Of a stretch of 64,000 nucleotides of DNA, positions 51,375 through 60,524 are shown in pieces; positions within the stretch are counted from its first letter, which is position 1; each line of letters begins with the position of its first letter. The position numbers were made by a program, and so were the translations under genes. The notes under the pieces were generated by a model. The model was not told the DNA's origin. It saw only the letters and a program-made list of their open reading frames with translations, and searched no databases. This DNA is from Paraburkholderia piptadeniae (GTDB lineage Bacteria; Pseudomonadota; Gammaproteobacteria; Burkholderiales; Burkholderiaceae). The DNA is taken from NCBI RefSeq assembly GCF_900007165.1, contig NZ_CYGY02000068.1:124001-188000 (forward strand), in the 5' to 3' direction.

Positions 51375-51405
51375 AGCTCATCACCTGCCCCACTCGCTGA
51401 TCGGC

Positions 51406-52341
51406 TTATGCGAGACTCGTACAGAGTTCCGGCACGGCCGTGAACAGATCGCCGACGAGACCATAGTCCGCGACGCTGAAGATCGGCGCCTCTTCGTCCT
51501 TGTTGATCGCGACGATCACCTTCGAGTCCTTCATGCCCGCCAGGTGCTGGATCGCGCCCGAAATGCCCACCGCGATGTACAGCTGCGGCGCGACGATCTT
51601 GCCCGTCTGGCCGACCTGGTAGTCGTTCGGCACGTAGCCCGCATCGACGGCTGCGCGCGAGGCGCCCATCGCTGCACCCAGCTTGTCGGCCAAGGGCTCG
51701 AGCACCTTCGTGTAGTTCTCGCCGCTGCCGAGACCACGGCCGCCCGACACGATGATGTTTGCGCTGGTCAGTTCCGGACGGTCCAGCTTCGTGACTTCAC
51801 GGCTCACGAACTGCGAGACGCCCGCATCGGCTGCGGCTTCGATCTTCTCGACCGACGCGCTGCCGCCTTCCGCCGCCACCGGGTCGAAGCCCGTTGCGCG
51901 CACCGTGATGACCTTGACCGGGTCAGCCGATTGCACGATCGCGATCGCGTTGCCCGCGTAGATCGGACGCTCGAACGTGTCCGCACTATCGACGGCCGTG
52001 ATGTCGCTGATCTGCGCGACGTCCAGCTTCGCGGCGATACGTGGCGCGATGTTCTTGCCGTAGGCCGTCGCGGGCGCAAGGATGTGCGAGTAGTCCTTCG
52101 CGATGTTCAGCACCGTCGCCTCGACGTTTTCCGCGAGGCCCGCTTCGAGTTGCGGCGCATCCGCCAACAGCACCTTGGCGACGCCTGCAATCTTCGATGC
52201 AGCTTCCGCGGCTGCCTGTGCGTTGTGGCCCGCGACCAGCACATGAATGTCGCCGCCGATCTTCTGTGCGGCGGCGACCGTGTTCAGCGTCGCGGCCTTG
52301 ATCGACGCATTGTCGTGTTCAGCAATTACCAGAATCGTCAT
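51406..52341 (-). CDS. etfA: Electron transfer flavoprotein alpha subunit (311 aa)
   Basis: MTILVIAEHDNASIKAATLN TVAAAQKIG starts the protein after GGAGACGAAAGAA. The C-terminal FAD domain has TSANIIVSGGRGLGSGENYT, GASRAAVDAGYVPNDYQVGQ TGKIVAPQLYIAVGISGAIQ and NKDEEAPIFSVADYGLVGDL, all standard EtfA. It is 35 bases behind etfB in one operon, and forms the FAD-carrying half of the electron shuttle for acyl-CoA dehydrogenases such as the one at 57344. Confidence 0.97.
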   Translation of the reverse strand: MTILVIAEHDNASIKAATLNTVAAAQKIGGDIHVLVAGHNAQAAAEAASKIAGVAKVLLADAPQLEAGLAENVEATVLNIAKDYSHILAPATAYGKNIAPRIAAKLDVAQISDITAVDSADTFERPIYAGNAIAIVQSADPVKVITVRATGFDPVAAEGGSASVEKIEAAADAGVSQFVSREVTKLDRPELTSANIIVSGGRGLGSGENYTKVLEPLADKLGAAMGASRAAVDAGYVPNDYQVGQTGKIVAPQLYIAVGISGAIQHLAGMKDSKVIVAINKDEEAPIFSVADYGLVGDLFTAVPELCTSLA

Positions 52342-52376
52342 TTCTTTCGTCTCCGCTATTCCGTGATTCACGTCGA

Positions 52377-53126
52377 TCAAAGCACCTTGGCTTCCGTCTT
52401 GAGCTTCTCGACCAGCGTCTTCACGTCCGGCACCTTGACGCCGGCGGAGCGCTTCGGCGGTTCGCTGACTTTCAGCGTCTTGAGACGCGGCGTTACGTCG
52501 ACGCCCAGGTCCTCGGGCTTCACGGTTTCAAGCGGCTTCTTCTTTGCCTTCATGATGTTCGGCAGCGTCACATAGCGCGGCTCATTCAGGCGCAGATCCG
52601 TCGTCACCACGGCAGGCAGTTTCAGCGACAGCGTTTCCGCGCCGCCATCCACTTCACGCGATACGGTCGCCTTGCCATCGGCCACGACGACCTTCGATGC
52701 AAACGTCGCCTGCGGCAGGCCCGCCAGCGCGGCGAGCATCTGGCCCGTCTGGTTCGAGTCGTCGTCGATGGCCTGCTTGCCGAGAATCACCAGCGAAGGC
52801 TGTTCCCTGTCGACCAGCGCCTTGAGCAGCTTGGCAACCGCCAGCGGCTGCAGGTCTTCATTCGATTCGATTAGGACCGCGCGATCCGCGCCGATCGCCA
52901 GCGCCGTGCGCAGCGTTTCCTGGCACTGCGTGACGCCGCATGAAACGGCAATGACCTCGCTAGCCACGCCGGCTTCCTTCAGGCGCACGGCCTCTTCGAC
53001 GGCAATTTCGTCGAACGGATTCATCGACATCTTCACATTCGCAATGTCGACTCCCGTGTTGTCCGACTTCACGCGGACCTTCACGTTGTAGTCAACCACT
53101 CTCTTGACTGGCACCAGGATTTTCAT
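52377..53126 (-). CDS. etfB: Electron transfer flavoprotein beta subunit (249 aa)
   Basis: MKILVPVKRVVDYNVKVRVK SDNTGVDIAN is the EtfB start. ADRAVLIESNEDLQPLAVAK, GKQAIDDDSNQTGQMLAALA and VVTTDLRLNEPRYVTLPNIM are family blocks around the AMP site. ATG 53126 is preferred over the GTG 12 bases earlier because GGAGACGAAG fits it. It is first in the etfBA operon. A near-identical second copy is at the left end of the window. Confidence 0.97.
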   Translation of the reverse strand: MKILVPVKRVVDYNVKVRVKSDNTGVDIANVKMSMNPFDEIAVEEAVRLKEAGVASEVIAVSCGVTQCQETLRTALAIGADRAVLIESNEDLQPLAVAKLLKALVDREQPSLVILGKQAIDDDSNQTGQMLAALAGLPQATFASKVVVADGKATVSREVDGGAETLSLKLPAVVTTDLRLNEPRYVTLPNIMKAKKKPLETVKPEDLGVDVTPRLKTLKVSEPPKRSAGVKVPDVKTLVEKLKTEAKVL

Positions 53127-53158
53127 CTTCGTCTCCACCTATCCACTAACACGGTCCG

Positions 53159-54337
53159 CTACGCACCTTGCGCGACGCCATCGAGCAGGCGCGCGATGTC
53201 ATCCGATGAGTAGCCGAGTTCCGCGAGCAGCACGCGCGTCGAATCGCCCACGGCCCCGACGGAATGACATGGCGCCGCCGGCGTTGCGCTGAAGCGCGGG
53301 GCGGGGCCCGGCTGCGTGATGCCATCGACCGTCGCGAACGTGCCTCGCGCTTCGTAATGCGGATGGCGCGGCGCCTCGTCGAGCGACAACACGGGCGCGA
53401 AGCACACATCCGTGCCTTCGAGCAGTTCGCACCATTCGGCCCGCGTCTTCCGCGTGAACGCTTCGGCGACGCGCTCCTTGAGCGCCGGCCATCGCAATTC
53501 GTCCCACTGCTGATCGAACGCCGCATCGTCCAGTCCGACCAGTTCGCGCAAGAGCTTGTAGAACTGCGGCTCGATCGAACCGATGGAGATGTACTTGCCA
53601 TCGGCGCACGCATACGCATCGTAGAAATGCGCGCCGCCATCGCCGTTGTTCGTGCCCGCCTCGGCGTGCCAGATCCCCGCCGAACGCCAGCCATACATCA
53701 GCGACGCAAGCAGCGCCGCGCCTTCGCAGATCGAAGCGTCGACCACCTGGCCTTGCCCGCTCAGCTTCGCCTGATGCAGAGCCGACAGCACGCCGAACGC
53801 GAGCAGCATGCCGCCGCCGCCGAAATCGCCGATCATGCCGGGCGCGGGAACGGGCGGCCCGCCTCGACGCGCCGTCGAATGAAGCGCGCCCGCCAACGCG
53901 ATGTAATTGATGTCGTGCCCCGCGGCTTGCGCAAGCGGACCCGTTTGGCCCCATCCCGTCACGCGCCCATACACGAGCGACGGTTTGCGCGCGAGGCATA
54001 CGTCCGGACCGAGCCCGAGCGATTCCATCACGCCTGGACGAAAGCCTTCGAGTACGATGTCCGCGCGCTCGATCAGGGACAGCGCGATCTCCGTCGCCTC
54101 TGGACGCTTCAGATCGAGCGCAATCGATTCGCGTCCGCGCGCGAGCACATCGCTGCTGCGCGCGGTCAGCGCACCCGCTCCGCTGTCGCGAACCGGGGCC
54201 CGCTTCGTCGCGCGATCGATGCGGATCACGCGCGCGCCGTGATCGGAGAGCATCATGCCCGCGAACGGCGCGGGACCGAGCCCCGCGAACTCGATGACGG
54301 TAATCCCCGTCAGGGGTCCCTTGCGCTCCATCGTCAC
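53159..54337 (-). CDS. CaiB/BaiF CoA-transferase family protein, alpha-methylacyl-CoA racemase-like (392 aa)
   Basis: GITVIEFAGLGPAPFAGMMLSDHGARVIRI at the start and AAGHDINYIALAGALHSTAR, DFGGGGMLLAFGVLSALHQA, GTNNGDGGAHFYDAYACADG place it with AMACR-type enzymes. The Asp of GHDINY corresponds to the catalytic Asp. Such racemases invert 2-methylacyl-CoA thioesters so that acyl-CoA dehydrogenases can use them. The start GTG overlaps the stop of the enolase-superfamily gene (GTGA). Confidence 0.9.
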   Translation of the reverse strand: MTMERKGPLTGITVIEFAGLGPAPFAGMMLSDHGARVIRIDRATKRAPVRDSGAGALTARSSDVLARGRESIALDLKRPEATEIALSLIERADIVLEGFRPGVMESLGLGPDVCLARKPSLVYGRVTGWGQTGPLAQAAGHDINYIALAGALHSTARRGGPPVPAPGMIGDFGGGGMLLAFGVLSALHQAKLSGQGQVVDASICEGAALLASLMYGWRSAGIWHAEAGTNNGDGGAHFYDAYACADGKYISIGSIEPQFYKLLRELVGLDDAAFDQQWDELRWPALKERVAEAFTRKTRAEWCELLEGTDVCFAPVLSLDEAPRHPHYEARGTFATVDGITQPGPAPRFSATPAAPCHSVGAVGDSTRVLLAELGYSSDDIARLLDGVAQGA

Positions 54338-55506
54338 AGCGCCACCACGCGCGCTTGCTTACCCTTCGTGAGGTTGCGCACCAGGAACTCTTCGTTCAGC
54401 TCGATGCCCAGACCGGGGCCCTCGTTCGGGTACGTGTAGCCGTTTTCGAAGCGCGGCACGTTCAGCGCGATGTCGGTGCCCGGTGCGATGTCCTTGCTTT
54501 CCCACACACCGTGAATCGTCAGCGGTCCCGTCGACTCGTTCAGGAATTGCGATGCCCACTGGTTGCTCGTCCACAGATGCGCGGACGGGCTGTGCTCGAG
54601 ACCCGAGCCGATCATGCAGCCGCACATCACGGGCAGCCCCGAGAGTCGCGCGAGCGTCAGCCAGCGCTGCGACTTAAGCAGCCCGCCGGCCTTCTGCAAC
54701 TTGATGAAGAGGCCATCGGCTGCGCGCCGGTCGATGATGTCCTTGATGTGATGCAGTTCCTTGGCCGCCTCGTCAGCGTAAATCGGCGTGCGCACCTGGG
54801 CGCGCAGGCGCGCCATCCCTTCGATATCCCAGTGCGGCAGCGGCTGCTCGATCAGCTCCAGGTTCGCGTCGTCCAGGCGGCGAATCGTGCGCAGCGCCGT
54901 CTCGTAGTTCCAGAAGCCGTTTGCGTCGACCGTGAGACGGATGTCCTTGCCCACCGTCTCGCGCACCGCGTACACCATCCGGATGTCGTCTTCGACGCTG
55001 CCGAAGCCCGTCTTCATCTTCAGCAACTGGAAGCCTTGCTTGTGCGCAACGATCGCCTCGGCCGCCACCTGCTCAGGCGTGCCCGCCGACAGCACCCAGC
55101 CCATCGCCGCGCCCGAGATCGTGCGCCCGCCGAGCAACTCGTACACGGGCACGTTCAAGAGCTTGCCCTTGAGATCGTGCAGCGCGAAGTCGACGGTCGC
55201 CTTCGCCTGGTTGTTGTCGCGCACGAGCAGGTCCATCTTGCCGACGAGCTTCTCGATGTTGCGCGGGTCTTCGCCCAGCAGAACGCGCGGCGCGATGACG
55301 TCGCAGATCATCGACATGATCGAGCCCTGCATCTCCCCCATGTACCACGACGACGTGTCGCCCGAATCCGAGAAGCCCACCGTGCCGTCATCGCACGTGA
55401 GCTTCAGGATGACGCTGTCGATCGCCTCGATGCGCGTGTTCGGCATGATCATCGGCTTTTTCATCGGGGTGGAAACGGGAATGACTTCGACTTTGACGAT
55501 CTTCAT
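54334..55506 (-). CDS. Enolase-superfamily enzyme, muconate-lactonising subgroup-like (390 aa)
   Basis: The barrel residues are visible: K163 and K165 in LLKMKTGFG, D194 in TVDANGFW, E220 in ELIEQPLP, the acid pair in IYADEAA and Lys269 in LFIKLQKAGG. A K-x-K plus a lysine on the sixth strand is the MLE subgroup arrangement. The N-terminal cap has MIMPNTRIEAIDSVILKLTC. Members lactonise, dehydrate, racemise or epimerise carboxylates. Substrate is unknown; it is coupled to the racemase-like CoA-transferase. Confidence 0.9.
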   Translation of the reverse strand: MKIVKVEVIPVSTPMKKPMIMPNTRIEAIDSVILKLTCDDGTVGFSDSGDTSSWYMGEMQGSIMSMICDVIAPRVLLGEDPRNIEKLVGKMDLLVRDNNQAKATVDFALHDLKGKLLNVPVYELLGGRTISGAAMGWVLSAGTPEQVAAEAIVAHKQGFQLLKMKTGFGSVEDDIRMVYAVRETVGKDIRLTVDANGFWNYETALRTIRRLDDANLELIEQPLPHWDIEGMARLRAQVRTPIYADEAAKELHHIKDIIDRRAADGLFIKLQKAGGLLKSQRWLTLARLSGLPVMCGCMIGSGLEHSPSAHLWTSNQWASQFLNESTGPLTIHGVWESKDIAPGTDIALNVPRFENGYTYPNEGPGLGIELNEEFLVRNLTKGKQARVVAL

Positions 55507-55661
55507 GATGGTTCCAGTTGGTTCCAGTAGGCAGAGGTAAAGAAGCCCTGCCGCGCTCGGCGGCTGGCGTGCGAGAAGCGCGGTCGGGCAGCGTTGGCTA
55601 GTTGTCCTGATTCAAAGAAGTGGCGCGCCGCAGGGCCGCCATTACCGTGTCGGAGCGCGTG

Positions 55662-57125
55662 TCAGAGCGGATATTGCGGCGGCGTCTGCCGCACCGTGAT
55701 CCATCGCCATTGGGTGAACTCGTCCCAGTTGGCGGGGCCGCCGTGACGCGAGCCGTTGCCCGACGCGCCGCGTCCGCCCATCGGCATCGTGCCGTCGTCG
55801 TTCACGGTCTGGTCGTTGACGTGCACGAGGCCCGTCCTGAGCCGGTCGGCGATCGCCATTCCACGGCCCACGTCGCGCGTGTAGATGCCGGCCGACAGGC
55901 CGTACTCGCTGTCGTTGGCGTGATCGATCGCTTCGTCATCCGAAGCAAACGGCGTGATGCACACGACCGGCCCGAAGATTTCGTCGCGGAAAGCGGGCAT
56001 CTCCGGCGTGACATCCGTGAGCACGGTCGGCTGATAGAAGCGGCCTTCGCCGCTTCCGCCTGCGAGCAGCTTCGCGCCCATCCGCACCGATTCGTCGACG
56101 ATCTGCTGCACGCGCTCGACCTGCTTGCGCGTGATGATCGGACCGAGCGCGACGTCGCCCGTATGCGGGTTGCCGACGGGCAGTTGCTTCGCCTTGTCGG
56201 CCATGCGCTGGGCGTAGGCGTCGGCGATCGATTCGTGAACGAGATGACGACCCGCGCTCATGCAGATCTGGCCTTGATGCAGCCACGAAGCCCAACTGCC
56301 GCCCGATACGGCGAGATCGAAGTCTGCGTCGTCGCAAATGATGAGCGAGTTCTTGCCGCCCAGTTCGAGAGCGACCTTCTTCAGATGCTTGCCCGCAAGC
56401 TCTCCGATACGACGACCGACCGACGTCGATCCCGTGAACGAAATCATCCCGACATCCGGGTCGGTGACGAGCGCCTCGCCCGCATCGGCTTCGCCGGGCA
56501 GCATGCTCAGCACGCCCTCGGGCAAGCCCGCCTGCTGAAGCAACAGCGCGAGCAGCACGCCGCCCGACACGGGCGTGCGCGGATCGGGCTTCAGAACGAC
56601 CGCGTTCCCTGTTGCGAGCGCGGGCAGCGTCGCGCGCGACGTCAGCAGGAAAGGAAAATTGAACGGCGAAATCACCCCGACGACGCCATGCGGCACGCGC
56701 CGCGCCATGCTGAGGACGCCCGGCTGGCTCGGCAGCATGAGTCCCGGCGGCTGCGTCAGCATCGCGGCCGCTTCATGCAGCAGATGCACGACAGACTCGA
56801 TTTCGAAACCGGCCTTCGGTCCGATCGCGCCCGTTTCGCGCACGATCCATTCGGCGTATTGAGCGCGGTTCGCGTCGAGCAGCGCCGCGGCCTTGCGAAA
56901 GATCGCCGCGCGCGACGGATAGGGCATCGCCGCCCACGCGGCTTGTGAAGCGGCCGCCAGCGCGCACGCTTCGCCCACGTCCCGCGCATTGGCCTTGCCC
57001 GTCGTCGCCAGTTGCAGGCCGGTGGCAGGCTCCACGACGTCGATGTGCCCGCCGGCAAGTGCTTTCCAGTTGCCGAGCAGTCCGCAGCCCGACCAGTCAA
57101 CGGCATTCAGTAGGTTGTCCGCCAT
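55662..57125 (-). CDS. Aldehyde dehydrogenase, benzaldehyde/vanillin-type (487 aa)
   Basis: Start MADNLLNAVDWSGCGLLGNW follows GGAGACAGAT. Active-site Glu254 lies in LELGGKNS and Cys288 in GQICMSAGR; the NAD fold has VISPFNFPFL and FTGSTSVGRRI. PNW-type C-terminus is TPPQYPL. It resembles XylC/vanillin dehydrogenases that oxidise aromatic aldehydes with NAD+. It is divergent from an acyl-CoA dehydrogenase gene with two operator-like dyads between them. Confidence 0.92.
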   Translation of the reverse strand: MADNLLNAVDWSGCGLLGNWKALAGGHIDVVEPATGLQLATTGKANARDVGEACALAAASQAAWAAMPYPSRAAIFRKAAALLDANRAQYAEWIVRETGAIGPKAGFEIESVVHLLHEAAAMLTQPPGLMLPSQPGVLSMARRVPHGVVGVISPFNFPFLLTSRATLPALATGNAVVLKPDPRTPVSGGVLLALLLQQAGLPEGVLSMLPGEADAGEALVTDPDVGMISFTGSTSVGRRIGELAGKHLKKVALELGGKNSLIICDDADFDLAVSGGSWASWLHQGQICMSAGRHLVHESIADAYAQRMADKAKQLPVGNPHTGDVALGPIITRKQVERVQQIVDESVRMGAKLLAGGSGEGRFYQPTVLTDVTPEMPAFRDEIFGPVVCITPFASDDEAIDHANDSEYGLSAGIYTRDVGRGMAIADRLRTGLVHVNDQTVNDDGTMPMGGRGASGNGSRHGGPANWDEFTQWRWITVRQTPPQYPL

Positions 57126-57204
57126 ATCTGTCTCCATGATTCGCCCTGTCTTCTGAGGTATTTCGCTGGCGTGGAATCGACTATAGGAGTCGCCGATAAA
57201 AAAG

Positions 57205-57224
57205 TCAACCAACTAGACGGTTGA
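57205..57224. promoter_or_regulatory. TetR-type operator between the aldehyde and acyl-CoA dehydrogenase genes
   Basis: TCAACCAACTAGACGGTTGA lies within a longer perfect dyad, AAAAAGTCAACC (57199-57210) and GGTTGACTTTTT (57219-57230). It agrees at 16 of 20 positions with the site before the CoA-transferase gene at 60525-60544. It lies in the aldehyde dehydrogenase promoter region. Confidence 0.65.
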
Positions 57225-57299
57225 CTTTTTGCACATCCATCGACAATACTGTCTGAAAGGCCATTGCGCCAGAAGATCATTTGCCTTTTTCACATTAGC

Positions 57300-57313
57300 C
57301 AACCGTATGGTTG
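57300..57313. promoter_or_regulatory. Second dyad before the acyl-CoA dehydrogenase gene
   Basis: CAACC-GTAT-GGTTG, followed by ATCAA, 30 bases before the GTG start. It has the GGTTGA half-site of the other two operators but closer spacing. It probably acts as a variant site for the same regulator. Confidence 0.5.
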
Positions 57314-57343
57314 ATCAATTCAGATGAGAATCAAGGAGACACC

Positions 57344-58507
57344 GTGGAATCTCTGTTCGGTAACTATCGTTCGCCGTGGATGACGGAAGAACTGGACATG
57401 CTGCGCACGACGGCACGCCGCTTCTTCGAGAAGGAAGTCACGCCGCACCAGGAAAAGTGGCGCAAGCAGCACTACATCGACAAGTCGGTGTGGCTGAAGG
57501 CGGGAGAGCTGGGCCTGATCGGCGTCAGCTATCCGGAGGAATACGGCGGTCACGGCGGCAATTACGCGCATGACGTCGTGATCATGGAAGAGCAGGCGCG
57601 CGCCTGCGACACCGCCTGGGGCTACGTGCCGGGCGTGATCGGCGCGCCGACCACGCTGATCCTGACGGGTACGCCCAAGCAGATCGACAAGTGGCTGCCG
57701 CCCATCATCCGCGGCGAAAAGCTGCTGGCGTTCGCGGCCACCGAGCCGGACTGCGGCACCGACATCAAGACGCTTCGCACGACGGCGCGTCGCGAGGGCG
57801 ACGAGTACGTGCTCAACGGCTCGAAGATGTTCATCACGCACGGCTCGCGCTCCGAGCTCGCCATCGTCGCCGCGCGCACGAACGGCCCCGGCGCGAAGGG
57901 CATCTCGCTCTTCATGGTCGAGAAGGACAAGGTGAGCGGCTTCAAGGTCAACAAGATTCTCGAGAAGATGGGCCAACACGGCCTCGATACCTGCGAAATC
58001 TTCCTCGACGACGTACGCGTGCCGGCAGAGAATCTGCTCGGCGGCGTGGAAGGCAACGGCTTCGGCAAGATGATGGACAGCTTCGTGAAGGAGCGCCTGA
58101 CGATCGCCGTTACAGCAATCGCCAGCACGGAACGCGCGATCGAGCTGACGCTCGATCACGTCAAGCAGCGCAAGATGTTCAACCAGACGCTGTGGGACTT
58201 CCAGAACACGAAATTCAAGCTCGCCGAGTGCGTGAGCCAGGTGCGCATCGGCCGCGTGTTCATCGACAGCCTGATCCAGCGCCTGGTGGAGGGCGTCAAC
58301 CCGCCGTCGGCAGAAGAAGCCGCGATGGCGAAGGTCTGGTGCTCGGAAGTGCAGTGGAAGGTGATCGACGAATGCGTGCAGCTGTTCGGCGGTTACGGCT
58401 ACATGGCCGAATATCCGATCTGCCAGTTCATGATGGATGCGCGCATTCAGCGACTCTATGGCGGCTCCAACGAAATCCTGAAGGAACTGATCGCTCGCAA
58501 GCTGTAA
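57344..58507 (+). CDS. Acyl-CoA dehydrogenase (387 aa)
   Basis: GTG 57344 with AAGGAGACACC in front gives MESLFGNYRSPWMTEELDML RTTARRFFEKEVTPH, a usual ACAD start. LLAFAATEPDCGTDIKTLRTTA and GSKMFITHGSRSELAIVAAR are the FAD-binding beta domain. LFGGYGYMAEYPICQFMMDARIQRLYGGSNEILKELI ends the enzyme, with the acid of GGSNE near the usual catalytic position. Electrons would pass to EtfAB encoded nearby. Confidence 0.95.
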   Translation: MESLFGNYRSPWMTEELDMLRTTARRFFEKEVTPHQEKWRKQHYIDKSVWLKAGELGLIGVSYPEEYGGHGGNYAHDVVIMEEQARACDTAWGYVPGVIGAPTTLILTGTPKQIDKWLPPIIRGEKLLAFAATEPDCGTDIKTLRTTARREGDEYVLNGSKMFITHGSRSELAIVAARTNGPGAKGISLFMVEKDKVSGFKVNKILEKMGQHGLDTCEIFLDDVRVPAENLLGGVEGNGFGKMMDSFVKERLTIAVTAIASTERAIELTLDHVKQRKMFNQTLWDFQNTKFKLAECVSQVRIGRVFIDSLIQRLVEGVNPPSAEEAAMAKVWCSEVQWKVIDECVQLFGGYGYMAEYPICQFMMDARIQRLYGGSNEILKELIARKL

Positions 58508-58514
58508 ACGAAAC

Positions 58515-58590
58515 GCGGCCGCCTGTTGCAGGCGGCCGCGCGCGTTTTGAGGTGCTACAAAAAAGGCGGGAACCTGCCCGCCTTTCTTTC
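58515..58590. terminator. Two stem-loops between converging genes
   Basis: GCGGCCGCCTG-TTG-CAGGCGGCCGC (58515-58539) is followed by GCGCGTTTT. AAAGGCGGG-AACCTG-CCCGCCTTT (58562-58585), with A-runs before and CTTTC after, follows. The second works in both directions, so acyl-CoA dehydrogenase and tetR transcripts probably both end here. Confidence 0.8.
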
Positions 58591-58605
58591 TTCGTGACGC
58601 TGTGC

Positions 58606-59268
58606 CTAGCGCTGAGGCCTGGCTGCAATGCCTTGAATCAGCATCGTCATGAACGTCTCGACGACTTCGTCGATGCTGTACTTCCCATCCTCCTGATACC
58701 ACTGCGGCACCCAGTTCAGCATGCCGAACAGCATCGCTGACAGCAGAGCCGGCACGCACGGCTTGATGTCTCCCGCGGCGATGCCTTCCGTGATCAGGTC
58801 GCGCACGGTCGTATCGAGCCGGCGCTGGAAGCGGCGGATATCGAGGCTCGCTTCCGTCGTCAGCGGACGCAGGCCCACCACAACGAGACAACGGCCGAAG
58901 TCGCTGTTCTGCGCATGCGCGAGGCTCTGCGCGAAGTAGCGCAGCCGCTGCAACGTCGGCACGCTGCGATCCTTCACCTTTTCCACTACTTCGTCGAGAT
59001 TCTCGAACGACTTCACGAGGCAGAAATACAGCACCTCTTCCTTGTTCTTGATGTAGTGGTACAGCGTCGCCTTATGCATGCCGATCTGATCGGCGATCAT
59101 GTCAAGCGACGTGGCTTCGTACCCGTTCTGCGCGAAAAGCTGCGCAGCGATGCGCAGGATCGCAAGGCGCTTGTCTTCGTGACGGACAACGGGCGGCGCC
59201 TTGCGGCGTCGACCGGCCGGACGTTCGATAGTAGCCGGCAGCGCGGCGTCGTCGGGGCGTGTGGACAT
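58606..59268 (-). CDS. TetR-family transcriptional regulator (220 aa)
   Basis: After a basic tail (GRRRKAPPVVRHEDKRLAIL) the helix-turn-helix reads RIAAQLFAQNGYEATSLDMIADQIGMHKATLYHYIKNKEEVLY. The C-terminal domain (LRPLTTEASLDIRRFQRRLD, GMLNWVPQWYQEDGKYSIDEV) resembles KstR2/FadR-type regulators that bind acyl-CoA. Its position among acyl-CoA genes with shared dyads makes it the likely repressor of them. Confidence 0.93.
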   Translation of the reverse strand: MSTRPDDAALPATIERPAGRRRKAPPVVRHEDKRLAILRIAAQLFAQNGYEATSLDMIADQIGMHKATLYHYIKNKEEVLYFCLVKSFENLDEVVEKVKDRSVPTLQRLRYFAQSLAHAQNSDFGRCLVVVGLRPLTTEASLDIRRFQRRLDTTVRDLITEGIAAGDIKPCVPALLSAMLFGMLNWVPQWYQEDGKYSIDEVVETFMTMLIQGIAARPQR

Positions 59269-59279
59269 AGGGTTCGATT

Positions 59280-60512
59280 TTACACTGGCGCGCCGATCGC
59301 GCCTTCCGCGATCAAGCGCTCAACTTGAGCGTCGGCAAAGTTTGCTTCACGCAGGATTTCGCGCGTGTGCTCGCCGAGTTTCGGCGCGCGATGGCGCACG
59401 GCCCCAGGCGTGACGGACAGCTTCGCAGGCACGCCCGGCACCGAGACCTCGCCTTCCAGCCCTGGATGCTCGACCTTCGGCAGCATGTTGCGAGCCGCGA
59501 AATGCGGATCGGCGAAAATCTCTTCCGCGGTGTAGATCGGGCTGAACGGCACCTTCCCGCCGAACATTTCGCGCAGCTCCGTCTTGGTGTAGCGCATGGT
59601 GAACCCCTCGATTTCGCTGGTCAGTGCGTCATTGTTTTCCCAGCGCAGCGTTTCGGAGCCGAATCGCGGGTCTTTCGCCAGATCGTCGCGGCCCATCAGT
59701 CTGCACAGCTGCAGCCATTGCGGATCGTGCGGCGCCGCGATCGCGATCATGCCGTCCTTCGCGCGCACCGTGCCTTGCGGCGCGAGACCTGGCAGATTGT
59801 TGCCCACCGGCTTCTGCGAAACGCCGCGATACGAATACTGGCTGACGAGAAGCTCCGACATCGAGAGAATCGAATCTGTCATCGCGACATCGACGTACTG
59901 TCCCTGCCCCGTCGCCTTTGCGTGCCACAAAGCGGCCATCGTGCCGAAGGCTGCATGCAGGCCCGGCACTGTATCGCCGGGGCCGCCGCCGACCTTCACG
60001 GGATGCAGTTCGTCTTCGCCCGTGATGCCCATCCAGCCACCCATTGCCTGCGCAACGATGTCGAATGCCGGCCAGTCCATGTAAGGACTCGCGCCGCCCG
60101 GCCTGTCGCCGAAGCCACGCACCGACGTGTAGACGAGACGCGGATTGATTTCCCTCAGTTGCTCGTAGCCGATGCCGAGCTTGGTCAGCACGCCAGCGCG
60201 GTAGTTTTCGACCAGCACGTCAGCGCTGCGCACCAACGTACGGAACGTCTCCAGACCTTCGGTGCTTTTCAGGTTCAGAGCGATAGACCGCTTGTTCCGG
60301 TTGCACGACTGGAACAGCCCGCCGTAGTGGCGCTCCTGATCGTCGTCGCGAAACGGGCCGATGCGGCGGAAGAAGTCGCCTTCCAGCGGTTCGACCTTGA
60401 TCACATCGGCGCCGTGATCGCCCAGAACCTGCGAGCAGAAGGGGCCAGCCAACGCGTGTGTCAGGTCGAGAACGCGTACGCCCCGCAAGGCACCGCTCAG
60501 GGAATTCGTCAT
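59280..60512 (-). CDS. CaiB/BaiF family III CoA-transferase (410 aa)
   Basis: GVRVLDLTHALAGPFCSQVLGDHGADVIKVE starts the domain. AFDIVAQAMGGWMGITG carries the catalytic Asp (corresponding to Asp169 of formyl-CoA transferase). CNRNKRSIALNLKSTEGLE, GPGDTVPGLHAAFGTMAALW HAKATGQGQYVDVAM and HPHF-like ADPHFAARNM follow. It likely moves CoA from a donor thioester to the pathway's carboxylate. The TetR-type dyad lies 13 bases before the start. Confidence 0.93.
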   Translation of the reverse strand: MTNSLSGALRGVRVLDLTHALAGPFCSQVLGDHGADVIKVEPLEGDFFRRIGPFRDDDQERHYGGLFQSCNRNKRSIALNLKSTEGLETFRTLVRSADVLVENYRAGVLTKLGIGYEQLREINPRLVYTSVRGFGDRPGGASPYMDWPAFDIVAQAMGGWMGITGEDELHPVKVGGGPGDTVPGLHAAFGTMAALWHAKATGQGQYVDVAMTDSILSMSELLVSQYSYRGVSQKPVGNNLPGLAPQGTVRAKDGMIAIAAPHDPQWLQLCRLMGRDDLAKDPRFGSETLRWENNDALTSEIEGFTMRYTKTELREMFGGKVPFSPIYTAEEIFADPHFAARNMLPKVEHPGLEGEVSVPGVPAKLSVTPGAVRHRAPKLGEHTREILREANFADAQVERLIAEGAIGAPV

Positions 60513-60524
60513 GTGCTCCTCCAG

